Assembly (NCBI RefSeq): GCF_900104305.1
Contig: NZ_FNJC01000002.1
Location: 186,001 to 250,000 of the forward strand
Reading direction: 5' to 3'
Origin: Filomicrobium insigne
Lineage (GTDB): Bacteria > Pseudomonadota > Alphaproteobacteria > Rhizobiales > Hyphomicrobiaceae
DNA length: 64,000 bases
Below are positions 35,160 through 43,732 of this stretch, one piece after another; the stretch's first letter is position 1; every line of letters begins with the position of its first letter. The position numbers and the translations under genes were made by a program. The notes beneath the pieces were generated by a model. It was given only the letters and a program-made list of their open reading frames with translations. It did no database searches and was not told the origin of the DNA.

Positions 35160-36752
35160 TCAAGCCGCGACGTGACCGTTCTTCCCGGATTCGAGCGCGC
35201 CGCGCTTCACCGGTCGCGGCCCGCCAAACATATGGCCTTGGCCAAACAGAACGCCGAAGCCGAAGATGCGGGCGGCAACCTGCTCGTCGTCAATCCGGCC
35301 AACTACGAGCGTAAGCCCGATGTCAGCCAAATGGCGGCAAATATCCCGAGCCGGAATAAGCGTCTCGCCAGCCATCAAGCCATCGAGAAATACACTTGCA
35401 TCAAGCTTGGCAAAGTCGAACCCGATAGCTTTGAGCTCCGCGAAATCCATATCGAGGTCCGTGACAGACCCAATCGCGTAGCGGAACCCGAGACTGGCCA
35501 GATCAGCCAACGTCGCGCGTTCCCGTTCTCCGAAGGCACGAACATCGGCCTGCGAGAAGGTCATAACCAGCTGACCGGAAAAGTTCTCACGGGCACGGTA
35601 AGCATTCTCGACGCCGTCCAGGAATTTGTCCGCGTTGAGGGACTCGCCGCTGATCTTCGAAAAGAGCGATCCTTGCCGTCCACGGCACTCAAGTTGCAAG
35701 GCCACCTGAGACGTCCGCTCAATATTGACCCGATCAATAATCGGCAGAATGGCGCGGCCCGCGTAACCGTCACGGTCGTCATATACGTCCAGCACGTCAC
35801 CGCGCTCATCGCGCAGCCTCAGGGACACTTCGAAATGACGCGGCTTGCGGTCCTTGAGGGTGAGAATCGGCTCCAGCAGAACATCAACCCGGCCGGCCAC
35901 CAAAGCATCTTTAATCGACTGAATACGCACCTCACGGCCCGCAGGGGCTCCGCCACGCACAGGTTGATCCGTAGATCGCATCGAGTTTGCTGCCGATTTC
36001 AAGGCATCGACGGACTGGTTCACGGCTCCTTCCGAACGCCAGCGTCCAAAACCACCGTTCGCGGCTTCTGCAGCATTTACCTCGTCCGCAAGCTTCTTGA
36101 TCATCGCCTGCAGCATTTCTACGTCGCCTTCCCGCGCACGGACTGCTGGCGTCGACGCAGCCAAGTCAGACGACCCGGCCGCGCGCGATTTTCCATCATC
36201 AGAGGAGAGAGAAGGAGAATTGCGCATGGGAGGCGGCTTGGCCAAATCTGCCGATAAGGGGGGCGGCACAACGGGCTGATGACCACGCACCCCATGACCT
36301 GGACTATCCCGGCGTGGCTCTGGCCGTGATGCAAACTCCGGCAATGCAAAGTCAGCTGTGCCAAATTCCGTACGATCCACGGGCGCGCCATCACCCCGGC
36401 GCCGAAGCCGGGGTGGAGAACCAACAGGTTTCGCCGAAAATCTGGGGTTGGCGTTGCGAGAACCATCCACTGAGTTGGCGCCCAACTGCTCAATCTGATC
36501 TTCCAGTTGGGAAATCTGCGACTTCATCGCATAGACGGCCCTGCGCCCGCGCACGATCGCGTGCAGCGCCATCAAACAAATGAGAATCACCACGGACATC
36601 GTAAGTGACGTCCACACATCCAGACCGCCGTGCAGATGCGCTGCAGTGCCCAACGCAAACGTAAACAGCGCCATAGACACGAGAACAAGGGCTTCCGCAA
36701 ACCGCCCTTTGCCGGCCGGCCTGGTCCTTCTTCCTTGCTGTGTCACTTCCAT
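35160..36752 (-). CDS. Membrane-anchored protein with a degenerate EAL domain
   Basis: About 530 residues. Two TM helices lie near the N-terminus (about residues 17-38 and 47-66), then a short coiled coil, a Pro/Arg/Ser-rich disordered region (about 85-210), and an EAL-like barrel at the C-terminus (about 275-515). The catalytic EAL is replaced by EVS (HFEVSLRLRDERG), the metal-binding DDFGTG loop reads SVTDLDMD, and only the final FGQGHMFGGPRPV is well kept. It is therefore probably a c-di-GMP sensor or scaffold rather than a phosphodiesterase. The start is uncertain: 36752, 36767, 36803 and 36827 are all in frame. Confidence 0.82.
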   Translation of the reverse strand: MEVTQQGRRTRPAGKGRFAEALVLVSMALFTFALGTAAHLHGGLDVWTSLTMSVVILICLMALHAIVRGRRAVYAMKSQISQLEDQIEQLGANSVDGSRNANPRFSAKPVGSPPRLRRRGDGAPVDRTEFGTADFALPEFASRPEPRRDSPGHGVRGHQPVVPPPLSADLAKPPPMRNSPSLSSDDGKSRAAGSSDLAASTPAVRAREGDVEMLQAMIKKLADEVNAAEAANGGFGRWRSEGAVNQSVDALKSAANSMRSTDQPVRGGAPAGREVRIQSIKDALVAGRVDVLLEPILTLKDRKPRHFEVSLRLRDERGDVLDVYDDRDGYAGRAILPIIDRVNIERTSQVALQLECRGRQGSLFSKISGESLNADKFLDGVENAYRARENFSGQLVMTFSQADVRAFGERERATLADLASLGFRYAIGSVTDLDMDFAELKAIGFDFAKLDASVFLDGLMAGETLIPARDICRHLADIGLTLVVGRIDDEQVAARIFGFGVLFGQGHMFGGPRPVKRGALESGKNGHVAA

Positions 36753-36973
36753 AACCTGAGGCCTCATCGACCGCGTAATTCCGATTCGCTTGCTTAGAAG
36801 CATCGGAAGACCTGTGAAAAATGGCAACGCTCCTAATCAGCCCTGTCACCAGATTTCTTTAACTAGCGGCGACCTTTGCGCTACGTGACAGCGCCGATTG
36901 GCGGAAGTGCAACACTCATGCGGCCTACAGACCACTTTCCGAGCATTTAGCAATCCAAGCTCTACTCTTGACC

Positions 36974-38314
36974 TCAGGAGAGAGATTTCAAAGCCCCAAG
37001 CGCCCGGTCGCGAATGTCCGTCAGCTCGTCGATTGTCGCAATAAGCGACGGTGCTACGATCATCGTGTCGTTGATTACGCGCACATAAAGATCGTGATCA
37101 TGGAAAGCCCGTTGCAGTAATTCATAACCGCGCACGCCCGGACCACGCGCTGATGGCTCAATATCGATGCCGCACATCAATCCGATCGGGCGGATATCGA
37201 GAACGATGGGCATGGATTGCATTTCCATCATCACGTCCGCAAACACCTCTTCCAATGTGCTGGCACGTTCGAACAACGCCTCATCGCGATAGATATCGAG
37301 CGTCGCCATCGCCGCTGCAGTCGCGAGAGGATGACCGGAATACGTATATCCGTGGAAGAACTCAGGCGCGTGTTCCGGTCCGGTCATCAGGGCTGCATGG
37401 ATATCCCCGCTCACAAGCGTGCCTGCAAACGGAACGGCACCGTTCGTCACGCCCTTCGCAAAGGCAATGATGTCTGGCGTAAGCCCATACCGCTCCGAGG
37501 CAAACCCATATCCCGTGCGGCCAAACGCCGTGATCACCTCATCGAAAATCAGAAGAATGCCGTGACGCTTGGTAATCTCGCGCAGCCGCTCGAGATACCC
37601 CTTGGGCGGCGGCAGGCACCCCGTCGACCCCGCGATCGGCTCGACAACAACCGCCGCGATATTGCTGGCGCCATGCAGCGCAACGAGTTGCTCAAGCTCA
37701 TCGGCAAGTTCACGGCCCCACTCCGGCTCACCTATAGCAAACGACTGATGCTCCCGGTCATACGTACACCGGAGATGATCGATACCTGGGAGCAGCGTCC
37801 CAAAATCCCGCCGGTTTGCGGGCACACCACCCACCGACAAGCCGCCGAACCCGACACCGTGGTACCCGCGCTCCCGCCCGATAAAACGGGTGCGTTGGCC
37901 TTCTCCGCGTTGCCGGTGATACGCGAGCGCGATTTTCATCGCGGTATCCACGGCCTCACTGCCTGAATTTGAAAAGAAGACGTGATCCAGCCCCGCCGGC
38001 GCGAGCGCTGTCAGCCGATTGGCCAGCTCAAACGCCTGCGGATGCCCAAACTGAAAAGCTGGAGCATAATCGAGGCGGTAAGCCACCTCCTTGATCGCCG
38101 CCGCGATCTCTTCGCGGCCATGCCCGGCGTTGACGCAATAAAGCCCCGAGGTCGCATCGATGACCTGACGGCCGTCGCTCGTCGTGTAGTGCATGCCTTT
38201 GGCACTGACGACCATGCGCGGACGGCGCTGAAATGCACGATTTGCCGTGAACGGCATCCAATAGGCCGCAAGATCGCTCGGCTCATTCTTCAGGTGCTCT
38301 GCCACACGTATCAT
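36974..38314 (-). CDS. Class III aminotransferase (omega-amino acid:pyruvate type)
   Basis: PLP-dependent transaminase of 446 aa. Key parts are YWMPFTANRAF near the N-terminus (typical of beta-alanine/omega-amino acid:pyruvate aminotransferases), FSNSGSEAVDTAMKIA (phosphate cup), GRERGYHGVGFGGLSVGG, FDEVITAFGRTG (the Asp contacting PLP N1) and FAKGVTNGAVPF with the Schiff-base Lys. The amino donor could be beta-alanine, taurine or another omega-amine; sequence alone does not decide. It is a single gene, divergent from the SDR gene. Confidence 0.9.
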   Translation of the reverse strand: MIRVAEHLKNEPSDLAAYWMPFTANRAFQRRPRMVVSAKGMHYTTSDGRQVIDATSGLYCVNAGHGREEIAAAIKEVAYRLDYAPAFQFGHPQAFELANRLTALAPAGLDHVFFSNSGSEAVDTAMKIALAYHRQRGEGQRTRFIGRERGYHGVGFGGLSVGGVPANRRDFGTLLPGIDHLRCTYDREHQSFAIGEPEWGRELADELEQLVALHGASNIAAVVVEPIAGSTGCLPPPKGYLERLREITKRHGILLIFDEVITAFGRTGYGFASERYGLTPDIIAFAKGVTNGAVPFAGTLVSGDIHAALMTGPEHAPEFFHGYTYSGHPLATAAAMATLDIYRDEALFERASTLEEVFADVMMEMQSMPIVLDIRPIGLMCGIDIEPSARGPGVRGYELLQRAFHDHDLYVRVINDTMIVAPSLIATIDELTDIRDRALGALKSLS

Positions 38315-38702
38315 CCATGAGAGTTACGAAAGCGGACGGCATGAGCCGCCAAATCCACCCACTTCAATATCTTGGATCGAAATTAGCAGTATGACGATAA
38401 GTGGGATATGCGATCTTAGCGGAATACCCATCCACCGTTAATTCGTCGTCATGATCCAACGACACACGCCCCCGTCAGCCTCACGTAACGCCAGTGTTTG
38501 CGGGCCCTACCGGCTTCTCTGAACCGCCGAGGCAAATACAGCCGGACAATTCTCAGGCCTCTGCCCAATTCGTGCCACGCCGTGGCCAAGGCCCGCCCAG
38601 AATCGTCCCCTCATTTAGATCTCGTTAGCCGAATCGGCGTGCTATGGTCACGCCTGGGCGCACTCTTAAAAGTCCTGGCGTATCACGGAGGAGAACAGCC
38701 CT
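38315..38702. other. Divergent intergenic region, aminotransferase and SDR genes
   Basis: No gene, tRNA or repeat was found in 388 bases. The right end carries the GGAGGAGA ribosome site of the SDR gene. Promoters for both directions must lie here, but none could be assigned. Confidence 0.4.
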
Positions 38703-39467
38703 ATGTTGATGAGTGTTGTTGACGAGTTGCATCTGGACGCCGTCTATCCTGAGTTGCGGGGGGCACGTGTCCTGATTACGGGATTGAGTGGCTCGTGCGG
38801 TATCGACATTGCGCGTGCGTTCGCCGACCATAGTGCCCGCCTCGTCGTACGTGCGGCTGAAGAAACTCCTGAAATTGATGAGATCGCAACGCTGCTGAAC
38901 CAATCGGCGGCGGACCTTCGGCTGTTTACGGACCCGGACGCGGCGGACGCGAAGGGCGCCGTTGTGTTCACCCAGGGCCCCGCGCAGAAAGCCTTTGGCG
39001 GCCTCGATACCGTGATCAACCTCATCTCCGTCAGCCGTGAGGACTTCGCCGATTGCACTGATCTCGAGGACATCGAGAATGCGATCGCAGCTAAGATTTC
39101 CGCCATGACGCGCATGAGCCATGTGCTAGCGAACCGGATGCGCCTGACCCTGACCGAGGGCTCGATCCTCAACGTCATCGCGATGCCCCAAACAACCGAC
39201 CCGGGCATGACCATGCTGCTCGGCATGCTGCGCACCGCCATCGCAGCTTATACGCGGCAGGAAGCAACGAAGTGGGCTGACAACGCGATCCGGATTAATT
39301 CAGTCGTGCCGAAGGCCGTCGACCCCTTCCAATATGACGACGACGAATGGTCGGACATGGGAGAGCCGGACGTTGCCGCGCTCGCCTTGTATCTCGCTTC
39401 CCGCAAAGGCAACCGCCTTTCAGGCCACATCTTTGAAGCGACGCAGATCACGACAGGGGGCCGGTAA
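38703..39467 (+). CDS. SDR-family protein lacking the canonical catalytic triad
   Basis: Rossmann-fold protein of 254 aa. The nucleotide loop is VLITGLSGSCGIDIARAFA (an altered TGxxxGxG), and the expected YxxxK is not present: the region reads AAYTRQEATKWADNAIRINSVVP, with Tyr and Lys seven residues apart, and the active-site Ser region reads IAMPQTTDPG. The C-terminal GEPDVAALALYLAS and TQITTGGR are SDR-like. It may be a binding or regulatory protein, or use atypical chemistry. The start at 38703 has a strong GGAGGAG site. Confidence 0.82.
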   Translation: MLMSVVDELHLDAVYPELRGARVLITGLSGSCGIDIARAFADHSARLVVRAAEETPEIDEIATLLNQSAADLRLFTDPDAADAKGAVVFTQGPAQKAFGGLDTVINLISVSREDFADCTDLEDIENAIAAKISAMTRMSHVLANRMRLTLTEGSILNVIAMPQTTDPGMTMLLGMLRTAIAAYTRQEATKWADNAIRINSVVPKAVDPFQYDDDEWSDMGEPDVAALALYLASRKGNRLSGHIFEATQITTGGR

Positions 39468-39542
39468 CGGCCTCGCTGTTCCCGACCCATCTCCGAGAAG
39501 GCCCCCGTTTTGGCTAACGGACGAAAGGACGACGCCAAATCG

Positions 39543-39998
39543 ATGAACACCACCCAATTTCCACTTGCCGGTAAGTGCCGCTGCGGCAACGTCCACATTG
39601 AGATCGCGGCAGCTCCCATCATGACGTCGGCGTGCCACTGCCGGGGCTGCCAGCGAATGAGCGCCAGCGCCTATTCCCTGACAGCGATGGTCCCGGCGCA
39701 AGCTTTCCGCGTGACAGCCGGTGAACCGGAGAAGGGTGGCATCAAGGGCCCGCAACTCGATCACTACTTCTGTCCCGACTGCAAGACATGGATGTTTACA
39801 CGCATTGTCGGCATGGCCGAAATCGTCAACGTCCGCCCCACGATGTTCGATGATTCGAACTGGAGCCGCCCCTTCATTGAGACGATGACAGCCGAGAAGC
39901 TGCCATGGGTGGAAACACCCGCGCGTTATAGCTACGAAGGTTTTCCACCGCCAGAAGACTTCCAGCGCCTTCTGGATGCGTTCACCGCCGACCAGTGA
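39543..39998 (+). CDS. GFA-family (CENP-V/glutathione-dependent formaldehyde-activating-like) protein
   Basis: Small zinc-binding protein of 151 aa. The cysteine pattern [25 protein letters not shown] and [12 protein letters not shown] matches the GFA/CENP-V fold, which binds two zinc ions. Members include a glutathione adduct-forming protein (Gfa), but most are uncharacterised, so a role in formaldehyde metabolism is only a possibility. The ATG at 39543 was chosen; a TTG at 39510 would extend it by 11 residues. It follows the SDR gene by 75 bases. Confidence 0.87.
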   Translation: MNTTQFPLAGKCRCGNVHIEIAAAPIMTSACHCRGCQRMSASAYSLTAMVPAQAFRVTAGEPEKGGIKGPQLDHYFCPDCKTWMFTRIVGMAEIVNVRPTMFDDSNWSRPFIETMTAEKLPWVETPARYSYEGFPPPEDFQRLLDAFTADQ

Positions 39999-40014
39999 AA
40001 CGCGGCGCTCGGGA

Positions 40015-40372
40015 TCATTCCTTCCGCAAAATTTTGTCCATCGCTTTTCCCTGCGCCAGCTCATCGATGAGTTTGTCCAGGTAGCGGATTTCACGCATGG
40101 TCGGCTCTTCGATATCCTCCACGCGGACAACCGCAAACCACGCCTTTGATCAAGGCGCGCGACGGATTGATTTTGGGAGCCTCAGCAAAGAACGTTTCAA
40201 AGTCCGTCTGCTTTTTCAGTTGAGCCTGAAGCTCCTTCTGGCCATAGCCCGTCAGCCAGGAGATGATCTGATCGACCTCCGCTTTCGTGCGCCCCTTCTT
40301 TTCTGCTTTCGCAACATAAAGCGGATAAACGCTCGCGAAGCTCATTTCATAGATCCGGTGCTTTGCGGCCAT
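40015..40372 (-). pseudogene. DUF2200 family gene interrupted by a frameshift
   Basis: Residues from the ATG at 40372 ([19 protein letters not shown]) match the DUF2200 family to [14 protein letters not shown]. There the frame runs into an early stop at 40091. Removing one base at the AA of 40129-40130 restores the expected continuation, [19 protein letters not shown] then [18 protein letters not shown], ending at the TGA 40017-40015. The total length is 358 bases, one more than a multiple of three. Corrected, the protein would be 118 aa, the normal family size. It could be a real single-base insertion or a sequencing error. Family function is unknown. Confidence 0.85.
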
Positions 40373-40537
40373 GGGCTTCTGCTCCTGGGCTTCCCTTAAT
40401 TGCACCCTACGAACGAGGTTCTATAGAAGGCAACGGACCACGGCAGCCGCCGCCTACGGCACATTTTGGAACGAGGCCATATACGGATATGGAGCACGCA
40501 TGCAAGGACTCCCGATGTGCCTCAGGCTCGTGAAACG

Positions 40538-41434
40538 TTAGCGTCCAGTTCGGGTAGGCTTCCATTTTAGGTTATTAGTCGACCGTATGCTCTTAAATAG
40601 GTCAGCTATATCTCGCCATTGATTTATCCAAACGGGCTCCAAGCCCAAGCTACGAAAATCCGTCTCAATTGAACGTTTCACCAGCTTTGCCATAGGCTTA
40701 TCCCAGTTAGCACTCGCATATAGAGGTGACTTCGCAAGTGCATAATGAGTGTGTCTAATTTTCAAGTTGCGGCAGACATCGAGAAGCTTTCGAGTGTTAG
40801 GATCAGAAAGTGATACACCCACAAATAGACACGTAAATTGAGTCAACAACCCAAGCTGAACGACATTTCCCCATGAGTAGGGTTGAAAATTTAATTGATT
40901 ATAATCTTCCTCACTGAGAACAATCGACTTCTGCCTCAACTCCACGTCATTCATATCAGACCGTATAAGCCCATGAGGATGAAATACTACCGCGCCGCGG
41001 TAGTTGCTATTAAAGTGATCGCCGGGTTCAAATGAATCAAATTCTATGTCATTCGTGGCCAACGCCTCCTCAATCAACTCATCAAAATTATAAGTCAGAA
41101 TTCTCTTAACGCCGCAACGGGCTATTTGATCAAGGTTATCGGACCCCTTATATGAATTTTCGTATAAGCAGTCTGCGACAGCTCCATTAAACTTCTGCTT
41201 CAGAACATTTCTCAAAATACGCGTTTTGGTGACATTACCATATTCACCAAGAACGCTTTCTATATTTTCTTTGTCATTCGGAAAAGCCTTTAACGTCAAT
41301 CGCTCGATCAACCTGCTCCAAGAAGGCAAGCCGCAATCCTGCGAAACACCTGCGCCGACGAACAGGACCAGCTGACCACGCGCGTTGAGCATTCTCAGAT
41401 GCGCATATTGTTCCTGCGGAGATCTTCTCTTCAT
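40538..41434 (-). CDS. Stand-alone SIR2-like NAD-binding protein (putative defence NADase)
   Basis: A 298-residue protein made of a single SIR2-like Rossmann domain. Diagnostic motifs are LFVGAGVSQDCGLPSW (about residues 24-39; GAGxS), ILTYNFDELIEE (N116, D118), VVFHPHGLI (H152/H154, the expected catalytic His) and FVGVSLSDPNT (206-213). Zinc-finger cysteines of deacetylase sirtuins are absent. This architecture is that of NAD-depleting effectors in Thoeris, DSR and related anti-phage systems. The gene is AT-richer than its neighbours, has a weak ribosome site, and lies 105 bases after a membrane-protein gene. Immunity is inferred, not shown. Confidence 0.82.
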   Translation of the reverse strand: MKRRSPQEQYAHLRMLNARGQLVLFVGAGVSQDCGLPSWSRLIERLTLKAFPNDKENIESVLGEYGNVTKTRILRNVLKQKFNGAVADCLYENSYKGSDNLDQIARCGVKRILTYNFDELIEEALATNDIEFDSFEPGDHFNSNYRGAVVFHPHGLIRSDMNDVELRQKSIVLSEEDYNQLNFQPYSWGNVVQLGLLTQFTCLFVGVSLSDPNTRKLLDVCRNLKIRHTHYALAKSPLYASANWDKPMAKLVKRSIETDFRSLGLEPVWINQWRDIADLFKSIRSTNNLKWKPTRTGR

Positions 41435-41539
41435 CTATTTGCGTATCACGCGGATTGTATAATCATACGCGTCAACACCACAAGAAAAGTGGCTGCAGAG
41501 AATCAAGAACCAGAACATTTGCAAACACCGATCCCTCTG

Positions 41540-42205
41540 TTAATTTCCGATATCGCTGGCAGATCTTAAAATGTCCCACCCCGTTGCAATCGAGGCAAGG
41601 ACCGCAAAGATAAAGGTGTACCACGGAGCCGTCGAGGCTGCTGCGGCCGGTTCCATAATAATAAGCAAGGTGTTTTGCATTATGTCCCAAAGAGCGAATT
41701 GCCCCCGTGACATATAAGAATGGATACCCCACGCTAAATTGATACAGACAACCATTGGGGATACGAGAGATTTTACTTGAAAAATAACGGAAAATAGTAG
41801 GCCGGAAATTACCATCTGGTTTAAATCTATAGATGAGCTTGAAGATACAGTTAGCGGCGGCGCCATGATCAAGAACGTCGCATTCAAGGCAACACCCATC
41901 GCAACGATGGCAGCAAAGACCATTGGGACTGCGAAGCTTACGCAAAACGCTGGATAAGCCCTAAGTTCAGAAAGTGGCCAACTAAGTACAACAACCAGTC
42001 CCCCAACTAGATAAATAGCCAAGTAAGCAAAAGCGCCACCATCCAGCTTCCCAATAGTTACAAGGAGTATCAATAGTGGCGCGCTTATCACGAATTGCCC
42101 CCACACAGGGCGCCATAAGCTAGACGCAAGACACAGTTTCTGGATAAGCAAGCATTGCCACAGAAACCCTCCCAAAATTAGGGTGCCAAGCGCAAGAAAC
42201 TCCAC
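41540..42205 (-). CDS. Multi-pass membrane protein upstream of the SIR2 gene
   Basis: A 221-residue, very hydrophobic protein with about six to eight TM segments (for example about residues 1-22, 35-54, 59-78, 86-107, 129-161 and 195-213). The GTG start at 42205 has AGAGGC seven bases upstream. No known family was recognised. There is a short serine run (SSSSS) between the middle helices. Base composition is AT-rich like the SIR2 gene, and both are on the same strand with a 105-base gap, so they may have been acquired together. Confidence 0.7.
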   Translation of the reverse strand: MEFLALGTLILGGFLWQCLLIQKLCLASSLWRPVWGQFVISAPLLILLVTIGKLDGGAFAYLAIYLVGGLVVVLSWPLSELRAYPAFCVSFAVPMVFAAIVAMGVALNATFLIMAPPLTVSSSSSIDLNQMVISGLLFSVIFQVKSLVSPMVVCINLAWGIHSYMSRGQFALWDIMQNTLLIIMEPAAAASTAPWYTFIFAVLASIATGWDILRSASDIGN

Positions 42206-42394
42206 GATCAGCCTCTCTACCCGCCAATTAATTTGAACAATATAAGATTCTGCAACGCGAGATGGGACAGACCAAGGAAGTCCTCTTCTCGAATCATAAA
42301 GAAAAGCAATTGGGATTACTTACTACTACCCAAACCAGCCCGCAAGCTGACGGCTATCTAGCGGCTGAAGACCACTTTGTATCGGTAGCAACCC

Positions 42395-43549
42395 CTAAAC
42401 CGCAGCCCCATTGCCTGAAGCAATGGACGTAGACAGCCGCGCCAAGCGTTCCTCAAACTCGGAGAAGGTGACGCCTTTGGCGCCGCGTTTATGGAAGAAA
42501 ACCTGCTGAGCGAAGGTCCGCATGGCCGATGTGCCGAGCGCCGCCGAGATCAGGGCGTTGGGCACCTGCTGATCGAGGCCGAAACGCATCGCGCGCTTGA
42601 GCAGAAAGCCGGGCAGCTCCGGCGCGAGCGCAACGTCGGGCGCGGGCCCCATGTGCAGGAGATGGTCGGCAATCGCCTGACCGGCGCGCCGCCCGAAGTG
42701 AAAGGCAAGGCGAATGCCGCCACCCGTCGCTGGTGACACCATCCCGGCAGCATCACCCACAAGCATGACACCGTTCCCCGCCCACGGCCGCACCAATCCA
42801 CCGCACGGGATGCGCCCGGCACGACGCCCCACCAGACGCGCCTTGCCGAATTGAAAAATGCGGTCCGTATAGTTCAGGAACTTTCCTACGTCGGGACGCC
42901 GCCCCGGTCCGACAGCGAGACCCGCCTGGACGACGGTAGGCGCGGACGCGACCCAAGCCAGATAGCCGGGAGCGATCTCCGAGTTGAGAAAGCAGTGCAG
43001 GAAGCGCGGGTCGATATCGCAGAGCCCCTCGTACTCATACTCGACACCGGTGAGAAAGCGGCTGTTGCGCCCCAGCCCGAAGTGCCGAGCAACGGCCGAG
43101 CGCGATCCATCAGCCCCCAGAATATAACGGGCGCAGATGTTGAGGTTACTCAGCCGGAAGACGTCGCCTTCGCGAGCCGCGCCCTCAAAACGTGTCTTCC
43201 AGAGCAGATGCGCTCCCGCCCGTTGCGCCTCGTCGGCCAGCCACCTCAGGAGGTTCGCCGTGTCGGTCGTCAGAAAGAAGTATCCCGGCGCGAAAAGATC
43301 CACGTGCTTGAGATTGGGGGCGTAGAGCCGGACGCCATAGACGCGACGGGTCAGCGCATGCGGGATGTCGATTTCCTCGACAGCTTCTTTGACAAGGATG
43401 CCGGTCGTCGCCACGCGATGGCCCGCGCCGTGCTTGGCATCAAGCACCGCCACCTTGAGGCCGCGCATCGCTGCCGTTCGCGCTGCGACGAGACCTGCGA
43501 AGCTGGCCCCGACGATAACGAGGTCATAGGACGCTGCGGCAGGCAACAT
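42395..43549 (-). CDS. FAD-dependent oxidoreductase, geranylgeranyl reductase-like
   Basis: Flavoprotein of the GGR/p-hydroxybenzoate hydroxylase superfamily, 384 aa. The N-terminal dinucleotide motif reads DLVIVGASFAGLVAAR; the GD motif is GNGVMLVGDAAGMVSPATGG followed by GIRLAFHFGR, the signature of geranylgeranyl reductases. The start at 43549 (MLPAAASYD) is supported by GGGAGA; the frame is open to 43651. Likely substrates are isoprenoid or unsaturated ring compounds. No adjacent photosynthesis or carotenoid genes are present. Confidence 0.85.
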   Translation of the reverse strand: MLPAAASYDLVIVGASFAGLVAARTAAMRGLKVAVLDAKHGAGHRVATTGILVKEAVEEIDIPHALTRRVYGVRLYAPNLKHVDLFAPGYFFLTTDTANLLRWLADEAQRAGAHLLWKTRFEGAAREGDVFRLSNLNICARYILGADGSRSAVARHFGLGRNSRFLTGVEYEYEGLCDIDPRFLHCFLNSEIAPGYLAWVASAPTVVQAGLAVGPGRRPDVGKFLNYTDRIFQFGKARLVGRRAGRIPCGGLVRPWAGNGVMLVGDAAGMVSPATGGGIRLAFHFGRRAGQAIADHLLHMGPAPDVALAPELPGFLLKRAMRFGLDQQVPNALISAALGTSAMRTFAQQVFFHKRGAKGVTFSEFEERLARLSTSIASGNGAAV

Positions 43550-43732
43550 GGCGGATCTCCCATCCAGACGTTGTCGATCAAGCGACGATGGAAGGAAATT
43601 ACGCGGTATACGCGAAAAGAGTGGGGCTCGATGATGGCCGTTCTGCGTCAAGCGGAGGTAATGAGACGGGCTTTCCGCGTTTCGACAAACAAGCGGAAAG
43701 CCCTAGGGTCACGCGCCATGAGAGATGAGTCT

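Noticed and set aside
35172..36257. 361-codon plus-strand frame over the EAL-like gene
   Set aside because: Antisense shadow of a recognisable coding sequence, with no ribosome site or domain.
40406..40537. Search for direct repeats or a tRNA/att site flanking the AT-rich SIR2 island
   Set aside because: Only an 8-base GAACGAGG repeat was seen in the left flank. No matching repeat on the right, no tRNA and no integrase or transposase, so no mobile-element boundary is claimed.
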